A stretch of DNA of 64,000 nucleotides from Devosia insulae DS-56 (GCF_000970465.2 NZ_LAJE02000285.1:62001-126000); one strand, 5' to 3'. Numbered from the stretch's first letter, positions 11,161-20,236 are shown. The notes: generated by a model from the letters alone, not told the origin. A program made the numbers and translations.

Positions 11161-11319
11161 TGCCTTCTCCCCTTGTGGGAGAAGGTGCCCGAAGGGCGGA
11201 TGAGGGGTTCTCTCCGCGTACTCGGTCGCTCCTCGCTTCGCTCGGAACGCGCTACACTGCGTTGCGCGGACCCCTCATCCGGCGCTGCGCGCCACCTTCT
11301 CCCACAAGGGGAGAAGGCA
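11161..11319. repeat. RIME-like long palindrome
   Basis: Perfect 27 base inverted arms at 11161-11187 and 11293-11319 (CCTTCTCCCCTTGTGGGAGA core). An inner inverted pair lies at 11197-11208 and 11270-11281 (CGGATGAGGGGT). Each outer arm is itself palindromic. Sequence and layout match the Rhizobium intergenic mosaic elements common in Hyphomicrobiales. It lies between convergent pncC and the START-domain gene and may act as a two-way transcription stop. Confidence 0.85.
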
Positions 11320-11387
11320 GGTCGGTGGTCATTCCGCGATACGTGACTGCCGCGCTTCAGGACAGTGATGAGGCCTATCCCCAGCCC

Positions 11388-11822
11388 CTACCCGAACCGC
11401 CTGTCAGCTTCATCCTCAAACGCGTCGATGATCTCGCTCTGCTTGGCGGCAAAGGCCGGCTCGGCAACCGCGGCGACCAGCGGGTTGGCGATCTTGAAGT
11501 CGATGTCGAAGCGGATGCGGGTCCCCTCGCCTTCCACCTCAAAGCTCCATTTGCTGTCGAGATAGGCGAACGGCCCATCGACAGCCTTGGCGGTGATGGT
11601 CAGCGCCTGCGGGTCGGCGACCACCCGGCTGGTATAGGCCTGGGTGATCGGGCCGAACTGGATGGTCATCCGCGCCAGGATGCCCTCGCCGGTCGCGTCG
11701 TCGCGCACCTCCATCGCCTTGCAGTTGGGGATGAAGCGCGGATAGGCCTCGAGGTCGGAGACCAGATCGAACATGCGCTGCGGCAGATGCGGCGAATGCC
11801 GCTCGAGGAAGAGATCAGCCAT
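11388..11822 (-). CDS. START-domain COQ10/RatA family protein
   Basis: 144-residue polyketide-cyclase/START-like protein of the family annotated as coenzyme Q-binding COQ10 or RatA toxin. Visible family features are the N-terminal [19 protein letters not shown] and the C-terminal helix [20 protein letters not shown]. The likely role is binding ubiquinone or another isoprenoid lipid for respiratory function; the toxin name comes from E. coli and is not supported by context. It overlaps the lipA stop by eight bases and follows lipA, a conserved alphaproteobacterial pairing. Confidence 0.9.
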   Translation of the reverse strand: MADLFLERHSPHLPQRMFDLVSDLEAYPRFIPNCKAMEVRDDATGEGILARMTIQFGPITQAYTSRVVADPQALTITAKAVDGPFAYLDSKWSFEVEGEGTRIRFDIDFKIANPLVAAVAEPAFAAKQSEIIDAFEDEADRRFG

Positions 11823-12771
11823 GGGCGAGTTTGGCCATCCGGTTGGCGCGAAGCTGTTCGAAATCTTCGCCGGCGTGGTGCGACGAGCGGGTCAGCGGGC
11901 TGGAGGAGACGAGGAGGAAGCCCTTGGTCGTCGCCACGGTGGCGAACGACTTGAACTCCTCGGGGGTGACGAAGCGCTGCACCGGGTGGTGCTTCTTGGT
12001 CGGCGCCAGGTACTGGCCGATGGTCAGGAAATCGACATCGGCGGAGCGCAGGTCGTCCATCAGCTGCAAGACTTCGTTCCGCTCCTCGCCGAGCCCGACC
12101 ATGATGCCGGACTTGGTGAACATGGTCGGATCGAGTTCCTTCACCCGCTGCAGCAGCCTGATCGAGTGGAAGTAGCGGGCACCGGGACGGACTTTCAGGT
12201 ACTTTGACGGCACCGTCTCGAGGTTGTGGTTGAACACATCGGGCTTGGCGGCGACGACGATCTCCAGCGCGCCTTCCTTACGCAGGAAATCCGGCGTCAG
12301 GATCTCGATGGTGGTCTTCGGTGTGCGGGCACGGATGGCGCGGATCACCTGGGCGAAGTGCTCGGCGCCGCCGTCGGGCAGGTCGTCGCGATCGACCGAA
12401 GTGATCACCACGTGCGCAAGGCCGAGCTTTTCGACGGCGTTGGCGACTTTCTCGGGCTCCATCGGATCGAGGGCGGTCGGCAGGCCGGTGCGCACGTTGC
12501 AGAAGGCGCAGGCGCGGGTGCAGATCTCGCCCATGATCATCATGGTGGCGTGCTTTTTACTCCAGCACTCGCCGATATTCGGGCAGCCGGCTTCCTCGCA
12601 GACGGTGACGAGACCATTCTCGCGCACGATCTGCTGGGTCTCCTTATAGATGGGAGAGCCCGGTGCCTTGACCCGGATCCAGTCCGGCTTTCGCAGCATC
12701 TCGTTTTCAGGCCGGTTGGCCTTTTCCGGGTGCCGCGGGCGGGTGTCTAAACTGTCGATCAGGGTGACCAA
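11815..12771 (-). CDS. lipA: Lipoyl synthase LipA
   Basis: Radical-SAM enzyme inserting two sulfurs into octanoyl groups on lipoyl domains, such as those of the PDH proteins encoded upstream. It has the auxiliary-cluster cysteines [12 protein letters not shown], the radical-SAM motif [10 protein letters not shown], and C-terminal [10 protein letters not shown] with the serine ligand. I chose TTG 12771 (318 residues): AAGGA lies 8 bases upstream, and the product begins [20 protein letters not shown] as in alphaproteobacterial homologues. A GTG at 12828 would overlap the upstream gene. Ends in an overlap with the START-domain gene. Confidence 0.96.
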   Translation of the reverse strand: MVTLIDSLDTRPRHPEKANRPENEMLRKPDWIRVKAPGSPIYKETQQIVRENGLVTVCEEAGCPNIGECWSKKHATMMIMGEICTRACAFCNVRTGLPTALDPMEPEKVANAVEKLGLAHVVITSVDRDDLPDGGAEHFAQVIRAIRARTPKTTIEILTPDFLRKEGALEIVVAAKPDVFNHNLETVPSKYLKVRPGARYFHSIRLLQRVKELDPTMFTKSGIMVGLGEERNEVLQLMDDLRSADVDFLTIGQYLAPTKKHHPVQRFVTPEEFKSFATVATTKGFLLVSSSPLTRSSHHAGEDFEQLRANRMAKLAHG

Positions 12772-12781
12772 GAGGCGTTCC

Positions 12782-13042
12782 TTAGCCGGCAATGAGCCTG
12801 GCAATAACGACAACGATGATAGCACCAACCGTCGAAGTGATGATCTGCGTGACGATCGGGCTCTTGATGCCGAGGTTGATATTGAGGGCGGTGAACAGAT
12901 AGCCGCCCACGAACGAACCGATGACGCCGCTCACCAGGTAGGTGATCAACCCGCCGCCGCCGACCACGAGACTGGCGAGGAAGCCAGCGACGAGACCGAT
13001 GACCAGAAAGATGACCAGCGAGCGCGTGTCCATACGACCCAT
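12782..13042 (-). CDS. GlsB/YeaQ/YmgE-family membrane protein 1
   Basis: 86-residue hydrophobic protein with three predicted helices and glycine-rich turns ([22 protein letters not shown]), matching the transglycosylase-associated GlsB/YeaQ/YmgE family. These are small stress-linked inner-membrane proteins of unclear function. ATG 13042 is chosen because GGGGGAG lies about 8 bases upstream; in-frame codons extend to 13126 without a ribosome site. A paralogue lies immediately upstream. The stop is 10 bases before the lipA start, so it may be read through into lipA. Confidence 0.85.
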   Translation of the reverse strand: MGRMDTRSLVIFLVIGLVAGFLASLVVGGGGLITYLVSGVIGSFVGGYLFTALNINLGIKSPIVTQIITSTVGAIIVVVIARLIAG

Positions 13043-13153
13043 TTGAGACTCTCCCCCAAACTGCTTTTCCGGCAGACCCATTGTCTTACCCCTGTTTGAC
13101 CCCAAGTCGATATCGCGTCTCGACATGGCAGGTTCAACCCCGACGGGCCTGCT

Positions 13154-13411
13154 CTATTTGGTGATCAGCCGTGCAATCAGCAGCACCACGATGGCGCCGA
13201 TGGTGGCGGTGACGATCTGGCTGACCAGGGCATTGCCGATCGGCAATTCGACCTTGGCCAGCGTCAGCAGATAAGCGCCGACGACCGAGCCGATGACCCC
13301 GACGATCAGGTTGCGCAGCAACCCACCGCCGCCCAGGATCAGGCTGGCGATCCAGCCGGCGACGAGGCCGATGCCGAGGAAGATGAGCAGCGAGGTGATT
13401 TCTGGCGACAT
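13154..13411 (-). CDS. GlsB/YeaQ/YmgE-family membrane protein 2
   Basis: 85-residue paralogue of the next gene downstream: three hydrophobic segments with the same turn pattern (ILGGGGLLRNLIVGVIGSVVGA) and a matching C-terminal helix (TATIGAIVVLLIARLI). Probably an inner-membrane protein; function unknown. The start is set at ATG 13411 with GAGGA nine bases upstream; an ATG at 13447 would add 12 residues but has no visible ribosome site. It sits between lpdA and lipA, inside an otherwise metabolic gene string. Confidence 0.82.
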   Translation of the reverse strand: MSPEITSLLIFLGIGLVAGWIASLILGGGGLLRNLIVGVIGSVVGAYLLTLAKVELPIGNALVSQIVTATIGAIVVLLIARLITK

Positions 13412-13496
13412 GAACGGAATGTCCTCGGGTGGAACCGGGTGGTTCATCTGGTCTTAGTCCGCGCGCGAGTTAGATACTTTTGGCCGCTACGCGCGC

Positions 13497-14939
13497 CTAG
13501 ATGTTGAGCGCGCGGCCGTAAGCGTCGAGTACCGACTCTTTCATGGTCTCAGAAAGGGTCGGGTGCGGGAAGATGGTGTGCATCAACTCTTCCTCGGTAG
13601 TCTCGAGCCCCATGGCCACGACAAAACCCTGGATCAGCTCGGTGACTTCCGCACCCACCATGTGGGCGCCGAGCAGCTCGCCGGTCTTGGCGTCGAAGAT
13701 GGTCTTCACCAGCCCCTCGGGCTCGCCGAGTGCGATCGCCTTGCCATTGCCGACGAACGGGAAGCGGCCAACCTTGATCTCGCGACCGGCTTCCTTGGCC
13801 TTGGCCTCGGTCAGCCCAACGCTCGCCACCTGCGGCTCGCAATAGGTGCAACCTGGGACCTTCAGCTTGTCGAGACCGTGCACGCCCTTGAGGCCGGCAA
13901 TGGTCTCGACGGTGATGACCGCCTCGTGCTCGGCCTTGTGGGCCAGCATCGGCGGGCCGGCGACGTCGCCGATGGCCCAGACGCCCGGCACATTGGTGCG
14001 GCCGTAATTGTCGATGACGATGGCGCCGCGCTCGATCTTCACCCCGAGCTTTTCGAGCCCGAGATTCTCGGTGTTGCACTGGACGCCCACAGCCGAGATC
14101 AGCGCATCGGCCGAAATGGTCAGCTTGTCGCCGGTCTTGGGTTCGATATGGGCAGTGATGCCGTCCTTGGTCTTATCGACCTTGGCCACCTTGGCATCGG
14201 TGATGATCTTGATGCCGCGCTTTTCGAAGCGCTTCTTCACATGCGCGGCGATCTCGGCATCCTCGACCGGCAGGATGGTGGGCAGCAGCTCGACCACCGT
14301 CACTTCGGCGCCGAGCGAGCGGTAGAACGAGGCGAACTCCATGCCGATGGCGCCCGACCCCATGATCACCAGCGACTTTGGGAACTTTGCCGGCTTCATC
14401 GCCTCGAAATAGGTCCAGATCTTTTCGCCATCGGGCTCGATGCCGGGCAGGACGCGCGGCCGCGCCCCGGTGGCGATGATGATGTGCTTGGCCTTGTAGG
14501 TGCCTTCGGGCAAAACCGTCTTGGGCTGCGGCCACTGCGGCTCGACCGGCTTCTTGGTCATTTTCTTGACCACGATCTCGCCGGGCGCCGTCAGCTGCGC
14601 CTCGCCCCAGATGATGTCGACCTTGTTCTTCTTCATCAGGAACTGCACGCCATTGTTCATCTGCCCGGCGATCTTGCGCGAGCGGTCGACGATGGCGGCA
14701 ATGTCGAAGCCGAACTCACGGGCTGAGAGGCCATAGTCCTTGGCGTGGCCCATATGGCCGTAGATCTCGGCGGAGCGGAGCAGCGCCTTGGTCGGGATGC
14801 AGCCCCAGTTGGAGCAGATGCCGGCCATGTGCTCGCGCTCGACGATGGCGGTCTTCAGACCCAGCTGCGCCGCGCGGATCGCGGCGATATAGCCGCCCGG
14901 ACCGGCGCCAATGACGATGAGATCGTATGAGTCAGCCAT
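13497..14939 (-). CDS. lpdA: Dihydrolipoamide dehydrogenase (E3)
   Basis: FAD enzyme that reoxidises dihydrolipoamide on the PDH E2 component and passes electrons to NAD. 480 residues: N-terminal FAD site IGAGPGGYIAAIRAAQLG, redox disulfide in CSNWGCIPTKALLRSAE, NAD-binding MGSGAIGMEFASFYRSLG, and the C-terminal base pair His-Glu in HPTLSETM. The CSNWGC form is usual for the PDH-linked E3 of alphaproteobacteria. The start overlaps the upstream GNAT gene by eight bases. Part of the pdh-lipA gene block. Confidence 0.97.
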   Translation of the reverse strand: MADSYDLIVIGAGPGGYIAAIRAAQLGLKTAIVEREHMAGICSNWGCIPTKALLRSAEIYGHMGHAKDYGLSAREFGFDIAAIVDRSRKIAGQMNNGVQFLMKKNKVDIIWGEAQLTAPGEIVVKKMTKKPVEPQWPQPKTVLPEGTYKAKHIIIATGARPRVLPGIEPDGEKIWTYFEAMKPAKFPKSLVIMGSGAIGMEFASFYRSLGAEVTVVELLPTILPVEDAEIAAHVKKRFEKRGIKIITDAKVAKVDKTKDGITAHIEPKTGDKLTISADALISAVGVQCNTENLGLEKLGVKIERGAIVIDNYGRTNVPGVWAIGDVAGPPMLAHKAEHEAVITVETIAGLKGVHGLDKLKVPGCTYCEPQVASVGLTEAKAKEAGREIKVGRFPFVGNGKAIALGEPEGLVKTIFDAKTGELLGAHMVGAEVTELIQGFVVAMGLETTEEELMHTIFPHPTLSETMKESVLDAYGRALNI

Positions 14940-15534
14940 GTTGTTGGTCCTTCATCATCAATAGCCAGTCGCTGCCACGGGCCGGCCCGTTTGGGTAGTT
15001 GCGCATCGGCCGCGACGCGGAAACCTTGAAACCTTCGCGCTCGTAGAGCTCTCTTGCCCGTACGTTCACGTCTTCAGTGATCAGCGCCAGGCCGGTGCTA
15101 CCGGCTTCGGCGCGCTTCGTTTCGGCCAGCTCGAGCAGCAAGCCGCCGACGCCGTGCCCACGCCACGGCGCATGCACCGCCAGCATCGAAATGAACCAGT
15201 GCCCAGCGGACAGCCACTCGAGCTCGACGATCGGCACCAGAAAGTCCTCCAGGTCGTCGGGAAACGGCCCCATGACATCGGGCTCCGGGTAGCCGAGCAG
15301 CATGCCCACCACTTCGCAATCGCTCTCGGCGATCGTCGCATTACGCCAGTTCAGCTCATCGCGCTCGTCGAGCATGTCCAGCCGGCCGACTTCGATCGGG
15401 TCGTAGGTGCCCTCCGCGCGCGCATCGTACGCCCAGCCCATGCCGATGCCGCCATGCGTCGCAATGTTGACCAGGAGCGCGATCTCACTCGCGTCAGCCT
15501 TGGTCGCCGGGCGAATGGCGATCGGGGCGGTCAA
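14932..15534 (-). CDS. GNAT-family N-acetyltransferase 1
   Basis: 200-residue acetyltransferase of unknown substrate. The acetyl-CoA motif is visible in HAPWRGHGVGGLLLELAETKRA, followed by NVRARELYEREGFKVS, the typical GNAT C-terminal half. I chose TTG 15534, which overlaps the stop of the previous gene as TTGA and gives the product start TAPIAIRPATKADA; a longer frame to 15603 lies inside that gene. Its N-terminus is almost the same as that of the upstream GNAT-like protein, suggesting an old tandem duplication. Confidence 0.85.
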   Translation of the reverse strand: MTAPIAIRPATKADASEIALLVNIATHGGIGMGWAYDARAEGTYDPIEVGRLDMLDERDELNWRNATIAESDCEVVGMLLGYPEPDVMGPFPDDLEDFLVPIVELEWLSAGHWFISMLAVHAPWRGHGVGGLLLELAETKRAEAGSTGLALITEDVNVRARELYEREGFKVSASRPMRNYPNGPARGSDWLLMMKDQQHG

Positions 15535-16055
15535 TGCACAGTCTCCCGCACCAGCAGCACCCACGTCACGGGCGCCGCTACAGCCCCGTAGGCGCCACCA
15601 CACTCGGCGCGAGCGGTAAAACCTTCACCTTTGAACCATGCAATCAGGTCCTGGGCCGTACGACCCACGATAGTGCTGACGCCGGAGAGCCCAGCCGAGC
15701 TCGCACGCCGGACCGCTTCATTGAGCAACAGCCTCTCCACTCCCCGGTCCAGCCAGTCCGGGTCGACGCCAAACCCTTGAATGAGCCATGTACCCGCAGC
15801 GAGTGCCTCGATCTCAGCAAACAGGCCATGCTCGATCCGCACAAATGCCCACGGCCGAGATGCCTCACCTTCAACGACACGCCCGGTGAGCATGCCAATT
15901 TTCTTAAGATTGGCCTCTGCCCACGACACAGTCGAGACTTTTCGATCCCCGCCGCCTGTACCCGGCATAGACATGCCGTTGTCCCACGCACATCTCGGCA
16001 GTGGCTGACGAAAATCGTCCGGCTCCGCCCCGCGAATGGCGATCGGCGCGGTCAC
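15531..16055 (-). CDS. GNAT-like protein 2 (divergent)
   Basis: 174-residue protein beginning TAPIAIRGAEPDDF, like its neighbour, but poorly conserved after that. FGVDPDWLDRGVERLLLNEA occupies the position of the GNAT acetyl-CoA loop, without the usual R/Q-x-x-G-x-G/A pattern. LIAWFKGEGFTARAEC matches the GNAT end segment. It may be a weak or inactive acetyltransferase. The GTG start overlaps the SGNH hydrolase stop by four bases (GTGA), so the three small genes are coupled. Confidence 0.7.
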   Translation of the reverse strand: MTAPIAIRGAEPDDFRQPLPRCAWDNGMSMPGTGGGDRKVSTVSWAEANLKKIGMLTGRVVEGEASRPWAFVRIEHGLFAEIEALAAGTWLIQGFGVDPDWLDRGVERLLLNEAVRRASSAGLSGVSTIVGRTAQDLIAWFKGEGFTARAECGGAYGAVAAPVTWVLLVRETVH

Positions 16056-16696
16056 AGGCCCAATACCTGTTTGACCAGCGGTGCGAGGCCCTCGCCGATG
16101 GCGCGGGTATTGGCAGCGTCGAGATGTACGCCGTCAGCCGGGTGCGGCTGGGCGACGGTCGCGGCATCGAAGAAGCCGGTGCCGTATTCATCGGCGCGCA
16201 GCTTGTACCACTGCGCGAAGAGCTTCGATTGCCCGATCGCCGCATCGCCGAAATGCAGCAGCATCTCCGGGTGATCGGTGTCGCTGATATGCGGCGGCGC
16301 GACGAGGATGATCTTCGGCGCGATGTCGCCGGGTTTCTGGTAGTGCCCGCGGGTGATCTGTACCAGCCGGCGCATGCCATTGGCGGCTTCCTGCGCCGTG
16401 CGGCCGTGGAACGGCTTCAGGTCGTTGGTGCCCAGCATGATGATGACCAGGTCGAGCGGCGAGTGCGACTCGAGCAGCGTCGGCAGTAGCCGCGCGCCGT
16501 TACGATCGGCCGCCGCCCAGCCGTCATTGTGCACGGTCGTCCGGCCGCCGAGACCCTCGGCAATGACGCGGGCCTTACCCTCCAGCGCGCGCTCGAGGGC
16601 GGTCGGCCAGCGATCCTCGTACGGATGACGCGGACCGCCCGGGATCGGGTTGGCGCCGAAGGTGAGGCTGTCGCCGAAAGCGAGGATGGTCTTCAT
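16052..16696 (-). CDS. SGNH/GDSL-family hydrolase
   Basis: Esterase/lipase-like hydrolase of 214 residues, close to arylesterase-type GDSL enzymes. Block I has the nucleophile serine in FGDSLTFG near residue 9; block III is GTNDL; block V gives the catalytic Asp and His in DGVHLD. Glycine for the oxyanion hole is in GLGGRTT. No signal peptide is visible, so it is probably cytoplasmic. It lies 16 bases downstream of pdhC and overlaps the GNAT gene, so it may ride on the pdh transcript. Confidence 0.9.
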   Translation of the reverse strand: MKTILAFGDSLTFGANPIPGGPRHPYEDRWPTALERALEGKARVIAEGLGGRTTVHNDGWAAADRNGARLLPTLLESHSPLDLVIIMLGTNDLKPFHGRTAQEAANGMRRLVQITRGHYQKPGDIAPKIILVAPPHISDTDHPEMLLHFGDAAIGQSKLFAQWYKLRADEYGTGFFDAATVAQPHPADGVHLDAANTRAIGEGLAPLVKQVLGL

Positions 16697-16712
16697 CGCG
16701 AAGCCCCTGCCC

Positions 16713-18053
16713 TCAAGCCAGCATCATCACGGGGTTTTCGATCAGGCCCTTGAAGGCAGCCAGCACTTCGGCGCCGAGCGCGCCGTCAACCGCACGATGG
16801 TCACAGCTGAGCGTCACGGTCATGAAGTTGGCGACCTTCACCTGGCCCTTCTCGGCATAGACGCGTTCCTCACCGACACCGACCGCCAGGATGGTGCCGT
16901 GCGGAGGGTTGATGACGGCCTGAAAGTTCTTGATGCCGTACATGCCGAGGTTGCTGACCGAGGAGGTGCCGCCCTGGTATTCCTGCGGCATCAGCTTCTT
17001 GGAACGCGCGCGACCGGCCAGATCCTTCACTTCCTCGGAGATCTGCCGCAGCGATTTGGTATCGCAGGCCTTGACCACCGGGGTGAACAGCCCGCCCGGC
17101 ACGGCCACCGCAACCGCCACGTCGGCGTGCTTGTGGTAGAGGATCGAGTCGCCCGCCCAGGTGGCGTTGGCGGTCGGCACCTTCATCAGCGCCGCGGCCC
17201 AGGCCTTCATGACGAAGTCGTTGACCGAGAGCTTGTAGGTGGGCTTGCCGTCCTTGAGGGGCGCCGCGGCATTGATCTGTTCGCGGGCTTCGAGCAGCGC
17301 GTCGATCCTGCAGTCGAGCGACAGGTAGAAATGCGGAATGGTCTGCTTGGCCTCGGTGAGGCGCGCCGCCACGACCTTGCGCATGCCGTCATTGGGGACG
17401 ATGTCGTAGCTGCCCTCGGGGTAGAGGGCCATGACCTGCGCTTTGCTCATGCCGCCGGCGAGAGCAGCTCCACCCGAAGCTGCCGCAGTGGCGGGGGCCG
17501 GAGCGGCCTTCAGCGGCGCCTTGCCGGACTTGGCGGCTTCGACGTCGGAGCGGACGACGCGGCCATGCGGGCCCGAGCCCGAGATGGCGCTGAGCTCGAT
17601 GCCGGCTTCCTTGGCGAGGCGCTTGGCCAGCGGCGAGGCAAAGACGCGGGCGCCGTTCGCCGCGGGAGCAGCGGCAGGCTTCGCCGGCGCGGGGGCCGGG
17701 GTAGCAGCAGGAGCGGGCGCGGCGGCCGGAGCCTCGGCCTTGAGCGGTTCCGGCGCCTTGGCGGCCGGAGCGGCAGCGGGGGCCGGGGTCTTCACGTCGG
17801 CGGCGGTTTCGCCTTCGGTGAGGATCACTGCGATCACCGCGTTGACCTTGACGTTCTCGGTGCCCTCGGGGACGACGATCTTGCCGATCTTGCCCTCGTC
17901 GACGGCCTCGACTTCCATCGTCGCCTTGTCGGTCTCGATCTCGGCGATCACGTCGCCGGAGGAGACGCTGTCGCCCTCCTTGACGTGCCACTTGGCGAGC
18001 TTGCCCTCTTCCATGGTGGGAGAGAGCGCGGGCATGGTGATGTTGATGCTCAT
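16713..18053 (-). CDS. pdhC: Pyruvate dehydrogenase E2 (dihydrolipoamide acetyltransferase)
   Basis: Core of the pyruvate dehydrogenase complex. One lipoyl domain (residues 1-75) has the lipoylated lysine K43 in [10 protein letters not shown]. An Ala/Pro-rich linker follows, then the peripheral subunit-binding domain ([20 protein letters not shown]) and the catalytic domain ending with the active-site [14 protein letters not shown]. 446 residues, usual for alphaproteobacteria. It is downstream of pdhB, separated by a cytosine deaminase gene, and E3 lies a few genes on. Confidence 0.97.
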   Translation of the reverse strand: MSINITMPALSPTMEEGKLAKWHVKEGDSVSSGDVIAEIETDKATMEVEAVDEGKIGKIVVPEGTENVKVNAVIAVILTEGETAADVKTPAPAAAPAAKAPEPLKAEAPAAAPAPAATPAPAPAKPAAAPAANGARVFASPLAKRLAKEAGIELSAISGSGPHGRVVRSDVEAAKSGKAPLKAAPAPATAAASGGAALAGGMSKAQVMALYPEGSYDIVPNDGMRKVVAARLTEAKQTIPHFYLSLDCRIDALLEAREQINAAAPLKDGKPTYKLSVNDFVMKAWAAALMKVPTANATWAGDSILYHKHADVAVAVAVPGGLFTPVVKACDTKSLRQISEEVKDLAGRARSKKLMPQEYQGGTSSVSNLGMYGIKNFQAVINPPHGTILAVGVGEERVYAEKGQVKVANFMTVTLSCDHRAVDGALGAEVLAAFKGLIENPVMMLA

Positions 18054-18059
18054 GGTGCC

Positions 18060-18506
18060 TTACTCGCCGATATCTTCGTTCCAGAGTTGCGGGTGCTTCT
18101 CGATGAAATCCGCCATCATGTGCTCGCAGCGTTCGTCGTGGTAGTCCACCACGTCAACGCCGGCCAGTGACAGGACATCCTGGAAGCCTTTGAAATTCTT
18201 CGATTCTGCCACGACCACCCGGGTGATGCCGAACTGGATGATGGTGCCGGTGCACATCATGCAGGGGCTGAGCGTGGTGTAGCAGGTTACGTCCTTGTAG
18301 GTGCGCTGCCGGCCGGCGTTCTGGATCGCGTCCATTTCGCCGTGCAGGATCGGATCACCCTTCTGCACGCGCCGGTTGTGGCCGCGGCCGATGATCTCGC
18401 CGTTGCGCACCAGCACCGAGCCGATCGGGATGCCGCCCTCGGAGAGGCCCAGTTGGGCCTCCTCATAGGCTGCATCGAGAAACTTCCGATCGAGTTCGGT
18501 CACCAT
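18060..18506 (-). CDS. Cytosine deaminase-like nucleoside deaminase (yeast FCY1 type)
   Basis: 148-residue zinc deaminase inserted between pdhB and pdhC. Zinc ligands and proton shuttle are HGEMDAI and PCMMC. From memory it resembles yeast cytosine deaminase over its whole length: GGIPIGSVLV, GRGHN, TTLSPCMMCTG, DERC, and the C-terminus WNEDIGE (yeast WFEDIGE). That C-terminal segment covers the active site in the yeast enzyme and is absent from TadA/GuaD types. The likely reaction is cytosine to uracil for pyrimidine salvage. It lies 5 bases after pdhB and 6 before pdhC, so it is expressed with the complex. Confidence 0.88.
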   Translation of the reverse strand: MVTELDRKFLDAAYEEAQLGLSEGGIPIGSVLVRNGEIIGRGHNRRVQKGDPILHGEMDAIQNAGRQRTYKDVTCYTTLSPCMMCTGTIIQFGITRVVVAESKNFKGFQDVLSLAGVDVVDYHDERCEHMMADFIEKHPQLWNEDIGE

Positions 18507-18511
18507 CAGCG

Positions 18512-19900
18512 TCAGCTCCGATAGGTCACGGCGTTCACCGCCGCGATGACCTCATCGACATTCGGCAAAGCCAGCTTTTCGAGGTTCGCGGCGTAGGGCA
18601 TCGGGACATCCTTGCCGGTGACTCGGGTCGGCGGGGCGTCGAGATAGTCGAACGCCCCGGCGGTAACGACGGCCGAGAGTTCGGCACCAATGCCGCCCTG
18701 CGGCCAGCCTTCCTCGACGGTAACGAGGCGGCCGGTCTTCTTGACCGACTCGATGACCGTTTTGGTGTCCATGGGCCTCAGGGTGCGGAGGTCGATCAGC
18801 TCGACATCGACGCCGGCCGCGACCAGTTTTTCGGTCGCCTGGGTGGCGTAGCGCATGCCCATCGAGAACGAGACGATGGTGACGTCCTTGCCCTGCCGGG
18901 CGATCCGCGCCTTGCCGATCGGCAGCACGTAATCATCGACCTTGGGCACGAGGCCGGTCGAGCCGTAGAGGATTTCGTTCTCGAGGAAGACGATCGGATT
19001 GTTCGAGCGGATCGCTGCCTTGAGCAGGCCCTTGGCATCGGCGGCGCTATAGGGCGCGACGACGTAGAGGCCGGGCACGTGGCTGTACCAGGCCGAATAA
19101 TCCTGGCTGTGCTGCGCGCCGACGCGGGCCGCGGCGCCGTTCGGGCCACGGAAGACGATCGGCGCGGTGACCTGGCCGCCGGACATGTAGAGCTGCTTGG
19201 CGGCGGAGTTGATGATCTGGTCGATCGCCTGCATGGCAAAGTTCCAGGTCATGAACTCGACGATCGGCCGGAGGCCGGCAAAGGCCGCGCCGACGGCGAG
19301 GCCGGCAAAGCCGTGCTCGGTGATCGGGGTATCGACGACGCGCTCTGGGCCGAACTCCTGCAGCAGGTTCTGGCTGATCTTATAGGCGCCCTGGTACTCG
19401 GCCACTTCCTCGCCCATCAGGAAGATGTCCTTGTCGCGGCGCATCTCTTCGGCCATCGCCTCGTTGAGCGCCTGGCGAACGGTCATTTCGACCATCTCGA
19501 CGCCGGCGGGCAGATCCGGATCGGATGCCGCTTCGAGGATGGCGACGGGCGTTACGCCGGCCGGGGCGGCCGGCACGGTATCAGTTGACTCGACCTTGAC
19601 GGGCGCCACATCGACCGGCTTGAGCTGTGCGCTGTTCGCTTCGGCATCGCCGGGCACTTCGCCCTCACCCAGCACCAAAGCGATCGGGGCGTTGACCTTC
19701 ACGCCCTCGGTGCCCTCGGGCACGATGAGCTTCTGGACCACGCCGCTATCGACGCTCTCGACCTCCATGGTCGCCTTGTCGGTCTCGATCTCGGCCAATA
19801 CGTCGCCGGGCTTTACCGTGTCGCCTTCCTTGACCAGCCATTTCGAGAGTTTCCCCTCTTCCATGGTCGGCGAGAGGGCGGGCATCAGGATCGTGGGCAT
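18512..19900 (-). CDS. pdhB: Pyruvate dehydrogenase E1 beta with N-terminal lipoyl domain
   Basis: E1-beta subunit of the PDH complex, 462 residues, about 130 longer than a plain E1-beta. The extra part is a lipoyl domain (residues 1-75, lysine K42 in [10 protein letters not shown]) nearly identical at its start to that of PdhC ([12 protein letters not shown]). The E1-beta body begins with [20 protein letters not shown] and includes [17 protein letters not shown] and [17 protein letters not shown]. This lipoyl-tagged E1-beta is known from Rhizobiales. The start directly abuts the stop of the small membrane protein gene upstream. Confidence 0.97.
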   Translation of the reverse strand: MPTILMPALSPTMEEGKLSKWLVKEGDTVKPGDVLAEIETDKATMEVESVDSGVVQKLIVPEGTEGVKVNAPIALVLGEGEVPGDAEANSAQLKPVDVAPVKVESTDTVPAAPAGVTPVAILEAASDPDLPAGVEMVEMTVRQALNEAMAEEMRRDKDIFLMGEEVAEYQGAYKISQNLLQEFGPERVVDTPITEHGFAGLAVGAAFAGLRPIVEFMTWNFAMQAIDQIINSAAKQLYMSGGQVTAPIVFRGPNGAAARVGAQHSQDYSAWYSHVPGLYVVAPYSAADAKGLLKAAIRSNNPIVFLENEILYGSTGLVPKVDDYVLPIGKARIARQGKDVTIVSFSMGMRYATQATEKLVAAGVDVELIDLRTLRPMDTKTVIESVKKTGRLVTVEEGWPQGGIGAELSAVVTAGAFDYLDAPPTRVTGKDVPMPYAANLEKLALPNVDEVIAAVNAVTYRS

Positions 19901-20236
19901 TCAGCTCTCCAGACTGGAGGATGGATTGGCGAGGACGGCTTGGTCCTCATGGGTATTGTTCTGCTGCTCGGCGCCGAGCAGGATACCGGCAGCGGCGCCG
20001 GCGATCACCGCCAGCATGAAAACCAGAAACGCCAACCGGTAGCGCCGGATATGCGGCTCGACCGCGGTTCCGGCAGCAGCGCGGATTTCGCCGAAGCGCC
20101 AGCCGCCCAGGGCAAACCAGCTCTTCCAGCGTTGCCCGGCGGGCGTCAGCGCAACGATCTGCAGCGCCGCCATCAACGCCACCAGCCAGGCGCCGACTGT
20201 GGCGACCGCAACGATAGCGAAGAGCGCGACGGCCAC
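19901..20236 (-). CDS. Two-helix membrane protein of unknown function
   Basis: 111 residues, unrecognised. Helix 1 is at the very N-terminus (VALFAIVAVATVGAWLVALM) and helix 2 near residues 69-88 (LAFLVFMLAVIAGAAAGILL). Between them is a basic loop with RWKSWFALGGWRFGEI; the tail is polar. GTG start at 20236, ten bases after the pdhA stop, and its own stop touches the pdhB start, so it is tightly coupled in the operon. The tight packing supports a real gene; any link to PDH localisation or activity is speculation. Confidence 0.8.
   Translation of the reverse strand: MAVALFAIVAVATVGAWLVALMAALQIVALTPAGQRWKSWFALGGWRFGEIRAAAGTAVEPHIRRYRLAFLVFMLAVIAGAAAGILLGAEQQNNTHEDQAVLANPSSSLES

Noticed and set aside
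16713-18170. Long plus-strand frame opposite pdhC
   Set aside because: Shadow of the Ala/Pro-rich linker and catalytic domain of pdhC on the other strand.
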